Source: Candidatus Dormiibacterota bacterium (GTDB lineage: Bacteria; Chloroflexota; Dormibacteria; Aeolococcales; Bog-877). Taken from it: a stretch of 40,634 nt of DNA. Every line of letters starts with the position of its first letter. Within the stretch, counting starts at the first letter, position 1. The notes beneath the pieces were generated by a model. It saw only the letters and a program-made list of their open reading frames with translations, was not told the origin of the DNA and did no database searches. The position numbers and the translations under genes are program-made. The stretch spans positions 1 to 40,634 of the forward strand of contig JABEUU010000072.1 in NCBI GenBank assembly GCA_013044295.1. The letters run 5' to 3'. This document shows, piece by piece, positions 36,248 through 40,634 of this stretch.

Positions 36248-36460
36248 CTACTTGGCCGCCCGACCCATCAGCGGGCCGCCGACCACCGGGGCCAACAGGC
36301 AAACATTGGTTGCTCCCACCAGCAGGAACACCGCGCCGATCACCGCCAGGACAATCCCCAGCGCACCAGCCGCGTAGATTCCGACGCCGATCAGAACCAC
36401 CCCCGCCACAATCCGCACCCCGCGCCCCGTGCCGCTGGACATGAACTTCGCGAATCCCAT
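36248..36460 (-). CDS. Small membrane protein (70 aa), DUF2892/YgaP-TM-like
   Basis: GRGVRIVAGVVLIGVGIYAAGALGIVLAVIGAVFLLVGATNVCLLAPVVGGPL; ATG preceded by GGAGGCGAG. Confidence 0.7.
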   Translation of the reverse strand: MGFAKFMSSGTGRGVRIVAGVVLIGVGIYAAGALGIVLAVIGAVFLLVGATNVCLLAPVVGGPLMGRAAK

Positions 36461-36606
36461 CTTGCTCGCCTCCTAGTAGTTTGGCCGCTGTTTACTTGGA
36501 CGCGCCCACCAGGGAAAAGGATGCAGCCAAGGTTGCGACCGCGGCTGGCCCCAACTGCGGGAGGCGCGCCGGGCGGCACCGGCCGGCCCTGGCCCAGAAC
36601 ATCTGA

Positions 36607-36653
36607 CCGCCTCCTGGGGGCGGGCGGTGGCCGGGGCTCCCTCTGGTGGGAGC
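36607..36653 (-). terminator. Putative terminator hairpins downstream of the HIT gene
   Basis: Perfect GCTCCC-TCTGGT-GGGAGC (36636-36653) and CCGCC/GGCGG (36607-36623) just past the HIT stop; no clear T-tract. Confidence 0.35.
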
Positions 36654-36661
36654 GCAGACGG

Positions 36662-37198
36662 CTAGCCGGGCGGCTGCCGACTGAAGGCGGCCAGCAGTTT
36701 CGCTCTGGTGGCTTCGAGGTGCTCGGGAATCACCTTCACGTCCGCCAGCACGGGCATGAAGTTGGTGTCACCCGACCATCTCGGCACCAGGTGGAAGTGG
36801 AGATGGGAGGCGATCCCGGCTCCGGCGATCCGATCCTGATTCCAGCCCCCGTTGAAGCCGTCGCAACCAAGTTCGGACTTGAGCACCCGGGTGGCCAGTT
36901 GCAGCTCGCCCGCCACCTCCTGAAACTCCCCTGGATCCAGGGCGCCGAGGTCCCCTCCATGGCTTACCGGAGCCACCAGAAGGTGCCCTGGGTTGTATGG
37001 GAACCGGTTGAGCAGGCTGACCACCCGGCCAACTCGGTGAACCACCAAATCGCTGTCAGCTCCTCCCGGCGCCGCGGCCCGGCAGAAGACGCAACTTGCC
37101 TCCGCGCTGTCCTCATTCACCCGGTCGATGTAGACCATCCGCCAAGGGGCCCACAGTGTGTCCACGGCTCTCCTCCCGGCAAGCCCCATTTGACTCAC
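36662..37198 (-). CDS. HIT-family hydrolase (AP4A-hydrolase-like)
   Basis: WAPWRMVYI; CVFCRAAA; LLNRFPYNPGHLLVAPVSHGGDLGAL; HLHFHLVPRW histidine triad. Confidence 0.95.
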   Translation of the reverse strand: MSQMGLAGRRAVDTLWAPWRMVYIDRVNEDSAEASCVFCRAAAPGGADSDLVVHRVGRVVSLLNRFPYNPGHLLVAPVSHGGDLGALDPGEFQEVAGELQLATRVLKSELGCDGFNGGWNQDRIAGAGIASHLHFHLVPRWSGDTNFMPVLADVKVIPEHLEATRAKLLAAFSRQPPG

Positions 37199-37219
37199 CC
37201 AATTGCGTGCCCTTAGACT
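37190..37219 (+). promoter_or_regulatory. Putative promoter of the bS22-like gene
   Basis: TTGACT (37190-37195), 18-bp spacer, TAGACT (37214-37219). Confidence 0.5.
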
Positions 37220-37295
37220 ACCCTGGTACTAGGGTACGAGATCCATGGTCTCGGCTCACCGCCTGCCTAAGGGCATTTCTGAGGTTTTCTTCTTC

Positions 37296-37391
37296 GTGGG
37301 ATCGGTGATCAAGAAGCGGCGCAAGAAGATGCGCAAGCACAAGCACAAGAAGATGCTGAAGAGAACGCGTTGGAAGCGCCGCAGCGTCTGA
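37296..37391 (+). CDS. bS22-like small ribosomal protein (AURKAIP1/COX24 domain), 31 aa
   Basis: GTG GGA TCG GTG ATC ... encodes (M)GSVIKKRRKKMRKHKHKKMLKRTRWKRRSV*, closely resembling the mycobacterial bS22 / AURKAIP1-COX24 sequence as I recall it. Below the ORF-track length cutoff. Confidence 0.88.
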   Translation: MGSVIKKRRKKMRKHKHKKMLKRTRWKRRSV

Positions 37392-37432
37392 TCGGCTGCT
37401 TTCGGCCCTGATTCCACTTCCCCAGGGCGGTC

Positions 37433-37438
37433 TATACT
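37433..37438 (+). promoter_or_regulatory. Putative -10 element (TATACT) for tRNA-Ala(CGC)
   Basis: TATACT ends 10 nt before the mature tRNA 5' end; no convincing -35. Confidence 0.4.
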
Positions 37439-37448
37439 GAGTCGCCGA

Positions 37449-37524
37449 GGGGCGATAGCTCAGTTGGCAGAGCGCTGCTTTCGCACGGCAGAGGTCAGGG
37501 GTTCGAATCCCCTTCGCTCCACCA
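37449..37524 (+). tRNA. tRNA-Ala(CGC)
   Basis: GGGGCGA/TCGCTCC acceptor with G3:U70; anticodon arm CTGCT-TTCGCAC-GGCAG; T-arm AGGGG-TTCGAAT-CCCCT; encoded CCA. Confidence 0.96.
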
Positions 37525-37923
37525 AGCCGTCCTGGATGGAGCGGGCGGGCTGACCGAGCGCTGCCGGATCGTGCTTCCGTCTCCTCCCCCTTCCCTCACT
37601 CCCAGAGTGGGTGAACCAAATCCAAAAGTGGCCATCATGGGCACCAGGCCCGAGCCGCCGTCCAACTGCTGATCGCGATCTCCTCTTTGCTCCCCGAACC
37701 GGCCCGGACAACCCAGAGTGCCTATGGCTGGATGAGGCCAGGGAATGGAAGGGTGGTCGGCTAGCCCAGCGTCCACTCTGGCCCTGGTCGGGCTGCCCGG
37801 GAGTGGAGGCATGACCGGGAACCCATGCCGGGCGCTGGGCGAAGGCAGACCCGAACCCAGGAGCGGTGTCCACCAGCAGGTCGCTGCGATTTCCCAGCGG
37901 CGGAGCGGCGACGTCGGCTCGCC

Positions 37924-39864
37924 TTAGCTGGCCAGGTCAAGCGCAGCTGTGAACTGACTCTGGTACAGGTCGTAATAGAAGCCCCGGAGCTCCATCAGCT
38001 GGGGATGGCTGCCCTGCTCGATGATCCTGCCCTGGTCCATGACCACGATCGAGTCGGCGTTGCGGATGGTGGAGAGCCTATGGGCGATCACGAAGCTGGT
38101 CCGGCCATGGCGTAGGCGGGCCATCGCCTCTTGGATCAGGACCTCGGTGCGGGTGTCGACATTGCTGGTGGCCTCGTCCAGAATCAGAATCGCGGGGTCG
38201 GCCAGGAACGCTCTGGCGATGGTGAGCAGCTGGCGCTGGCCGGACGAGATGTTGGACGCGTCCCCGTCCAAGAGGGTGTCGTAGCCCTCCGGCAGGGTGC
38301 GCACGAACTGGTCCACGAAGGCGGCCTGGGCCGCATGGAGGACATCCTCGGGACCGGCCCCCACCCTGCCGTAGGCGATGTTGTCCCGGATGCTGCCGGC
38401 GAAGAGCCAGGTGTCCTGGAGCACCATCCCGAAGCGGCTGCGCACCTCTTCCCTGGGGAGCTGCTGGGCGTCGATCCCATCCAGGTAGATGTGACCGGAG
38501 TCGATCTCGTAGAAGCGCATCAGAAGGTTGACCACGGTGGTCTTGCCAGCTCCGGTCGGGCCCACGATGGCGACCGTCTGGCCGGGCTGTACCTCGAGCG
38601 TGAAGTCTTCGATCAGGGGCCGGTCCGGCTGATAGCTGAAGTAGACGTGGTCGAGCAGGACGTGTCCGACCGGCGCTGGTGCCGCGGCCGACTGGGGAAG
38701 ATCGGGAGCCTCCTCCTCGGCGCCGAGGAACTCGAACACACGCTCCGCCGACGCCAGCCCGGACTGCAACATGTTCATCTGGCTGGCGATCTGGGTGATC
38801 GGATTGGTGAACTGGCGCGAGTACTGGATGAACGCCTGAATGTCGCCCAGGGTCATGGACCCCGACACCACCCAATAGCCTCCCAGTGCAGCGATCGCCA
38901 CGTAGTTGAGGTTGGCCAGGAAGAGCATCGCCGGCTGGATGATGCCAGACAGGAACTGGGCCCGGAAGCTGGGTTCGTAGAGTCCCTGGTTCTCCTTCTC
39001 GAAGTCCTCCATGATCCGGCGGCTGCGGCCGTAGACCTGAACCAGAGCGTGCCCAGTGTGGGTCTGCTCGACCAGGGAATTCACCGACCCCGTGCGCTGC
39101 CACTGGGCCCCGAACTGGACCTGAGATCGGCGCGCGACCAGCAGAGTCACCCCCATCGACAGCGGCACCGTGATCAACGAAATGACCGCCAGAACCGGGC
39201 TCAGCAGCAGCATCATGGCGAGGACTCCGATGATGGTCAGCCCCGAGGTCAGGAGCTGGCTGAGGCCCTGCTGGATGGTGGTGGTGATGTTGTCGATGTC
39301 GTTGGTGACGCGGCTCAGGAGGTCGCCATGGGGATGGCTGTCGAAGTAGCGCAGGGGCAACCGCGCGAGCTTGTCCTCCACGTCCCGGCGCATGCGCTGG
39401 ACGGTGCGCTGGGCGACCCCGGCCATGATGAAGCCCTGCATCCAGGAGAAAACCGCGCCCACCAGGTAGAGCAGGGCGACCACACCCAGCAGCTGGCCCA
39501 ACTGGGTCAGGTCAATGCCCTTGCCCGGGACCACACCGGTGCCGGAGACCAGCTGGGCCACCTGCCCCTCCCCGTGGGCGCGCAGGTACGCCACCGCCTG
39601 AGCCTTGGTCAGACCGGCGGGGAGGGTCTTGCCCAGCACCCCATTGAAGATCACATTGGTGGCGGTCCCGATGATGCGAGGAGCGATCACCACCAGGGCG
39701 ATCCCGGTGGCGGCCAGGACCACCGAGGCGCCGATGGCGCCCCATTCGGGACGAAGCCGTCGCACCAGCTGGCGCAGGGTGGCGCGAAGGTCCTTGGCCG
39801 CCCGCGGAGGCGAAATGCCACCGCCTGGTCCCACTCGGGGACCCGCCCCCGGCCCCCGCATCAT
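37924..39864 (-). CDS. ABC transporter, fused permease/ATP-binding (MsbA/MdlB-like exporter half)
   Basis: Walker A VAIVGPTGAGKTTVVNL, signature NISSGQRQLLTIARAFL, Walker B ILILDEATSNVD, six-TM N-terminal domain. Confidence 0.96.
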   Translation of the reverse strand: MMRGPGAGPRVGPGGGISPPRAAKDLRATLRQLVRRLRPEWGAIGASVVLAATGIALVVIAPRIIGTATNVIFNGVLGKTLPAGLTKAQAVAYLRAHGEGQVAQLVSGTGVVPGKGIDLTQLGQLLGVVALLYLVGAVFSWMQGFIMAGVAQRTVQRMRRDVEDKLARLPLRYFDSHPHGDLLSRVTNDIDNITTTIQQGLSQLLTSGLTIIGVLAMMLLLSPVLAVISLITVPLSMGVTLLVARRSQVQFGAQWQRTGSVNSLVEQTHTGHALVQVYGRSRRIMEDFEKENQGLYEPSFRAQFLSGIIQPAMLFLANLNYVAIAALGGYWVVSGSMTLGDIQAFIQYSRQFTNPITQIASQMNMLQSGLASAERVFEFLGAEEEAPDLPQSAAAPAPVGHVLLDHVYFSYQPDRPLIEDFTLEVQPGQTVAIVGPTGAGKTTVVNLLMRFYEIDSGHIYLDGIDAQQLPREEVRSRFGMVLQDTWLFAGSIRDNIAYGRVGAGPEDVLHAAQAAFVDQFVRTLPEGYDTLLDGDASNISSGQRQLLTIARAFLADPAILILDEATSNVDTRTEVLIQEAMARLRHGRTSFVIAHRLSTIRNADSIVVMDQGRIIEQGSHPQLMELRGFYYDLYQSQFTAALDLAS

Positions 39865-40634
39865 GCCGCTGCCTCCTCGCCCAGCTGGGACGCCACGATC
39901 TCGCGGTAGGCGGTGCAGCTGGTCAAAAGCTCCGCATGGGTGCCGCTGCCCACCACCCTGCCCCCGTCCAGCACGATGATCTGTTCAGCGCTGAGGATGG
40001 TGCTCACCCGCTGGGCCACAATCACCACGCTGCTCTGGCTGGTCTCGGCCTTCAGGGCCGCTCGCAGGCGGGCGTCGGTGGCTGCGTCGAGAGCCGAGAA
40101 GCAGTCGTCGAAGAGGTAGATCCGAGGTTGCTTCACTAGCGCTCGGGCGATCGAAAGCCGCTGGCGCTGACCTCCCGAGACGTTGGTGCCACCCTGATCG
40201 ATCGTGGCCTCCAACTGCCCCCCCATGGCGGCCACGAAGTCGCTGGCTTGGGCCACCTCCAGGGCGTGCCACAGCTCGGCGTCCGAGGCGCCGTCCCTGC
40301 CAAACCGAAGGTTGTCCCCCACTGTTCCGCTGAAGAGGTACGCCTGCTGGGGCACCAGCCCGATCTGGGCCCAAAGGTCTTCCAGCGACCACTCGCGGAC
40401 GTCGACGCCGTCGATCAGCAGGCTGCCCGAGGTGACGTCGAAGGAACGCATGATCAGGCCCAGCAGGGTGGTCTTGCCAACCCCAGTGCCACCGATGATG
40501 GCGCTGGTCTGACCGGGCAGGAGTTCGAACGAGAGCCCCTCCAGCACCGGATGCTCTCCCCCCGGGTAGGCGAAGCCCATGTTGCGCAGTTCGATGCGGC
40601 CCAAGGAGGCAGGCGGGGACGCGGGGTCGGGTGG
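39861..40634 (-). CDS. ABC transporter ATP-binding domain, partial (exporter half truncated by the right window edge)
   Basis: Walker A AIIGGTGVGKTTLLGL, signature NVSGGQRQRLSIARAL, IYLFDDCFSALD; frame stays open to 40634; ATGA overlap with the next gene. Confidence 0.93.
   Translation of the reverse strand, partial: PPDPASPPASLGRIELRNMGFAYPGGEHPVLEGLSFELLPGQTSAIIGGTGVGKTTLLGLIMRSFDVTSGSLLIDGVDVREWSLEDLWAQIGLVPQQAYLFSGTVGDNLRFGRDGASDAELWHALEVAQASDFVAAMGGQLEATIDQGGTNVSGGQRQRLSIARALVKQPRIYLFDDCFSALDAATDARLRAALKAETSQSSVVIVAQRVSTILSAEQIIVLDGGRVVGSGTHAELLTSCTAYREIVASQLGEEAAA

Noticed and set aside
34396-37524. Genomic island integrated between the two tRNA-Ala genes
   Set aside because: No integrase, no mobile genes, and HIT and bS22 between them look like core genes; the tRNA 3' similarity is simply shared tRNA-Ala sequence.
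37460-37873. 137-aa minus ORF ending LVERRGFEPLTSAVRKQRSAN, and 37495..37812
   Set aside because: Same artefact, antisense to tRNA-Ala(CGC) at 37449-37524.
38131-39909. 592-aa + strand ORF
   Set aside because: Antisense shadow of the ABC exporter, which has complete Walker A, signature and Walker B motifs on the minus strand.
1-40634. CRISPR array, transposon, prophage or large biosynthetic gene cluster
   Set aside because: No regularly spaced repeats, transposase/integrase motifs, phage structural genes or megasynthase modules seen.

Overview
High-GC bacterial chromosomal window, densely packed, with many 1-8 nt gene overlaps. It carries about 30 supportable protein genes and two tRNA-Ala genes. 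I saw no transposase, integrase, phage gene, CRISPR array or rRNA. Gene content (MurT/GatD, InhA-like FabI, DosS/DosR-like pair, MarP-like CvpA-protease, LppX/LprG-like lipoprotein, 31-aa bS22/AURKAIP1-like protein) suggests a monoderm Terrabacteria lineage such as Actinomycetota, Chloroflexota or Dormibacterota. The lineage cannot be fixed from sequence reading alone. The most interesting locus is ~1-12.6 kb. It holds a six-gene minus-strand cluster: CydA-like, 77-aa membrane protein, Rieske, b6-type cytochrome b, second CydA-like, 143-aa unknown. There is no CydB and no CXXCH cytochrome c in the cluster, and both CydA paralogues lack a long Q-loop. Beside it lie a DosS/DosR-like heme-GAF two-component pair and a divergent module (NapH/NosR-like Fe-S membrane protein, 2x[4Fe-4S]+GltD-like flavoprotein, PAS histidine kinase). 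The intergenic region between the divergent transcripts contains an 18-bp-arm inverted repeat and three alternating CACCTA/TAGGTG half-sites. I propose a regulated bc/bd-like hybrid respiratory system. Other notable items are a 31-aa bS22-like ORF missing from the ORF track, ribosomal protein S20 with a basic C-terminal tail, a probable leaderless MarR gene with a palindromic operator, and a 43-nt convergent MFS/fabI overlap. Several ORF-track entries are antisense shadows of real genes or tRNAs.
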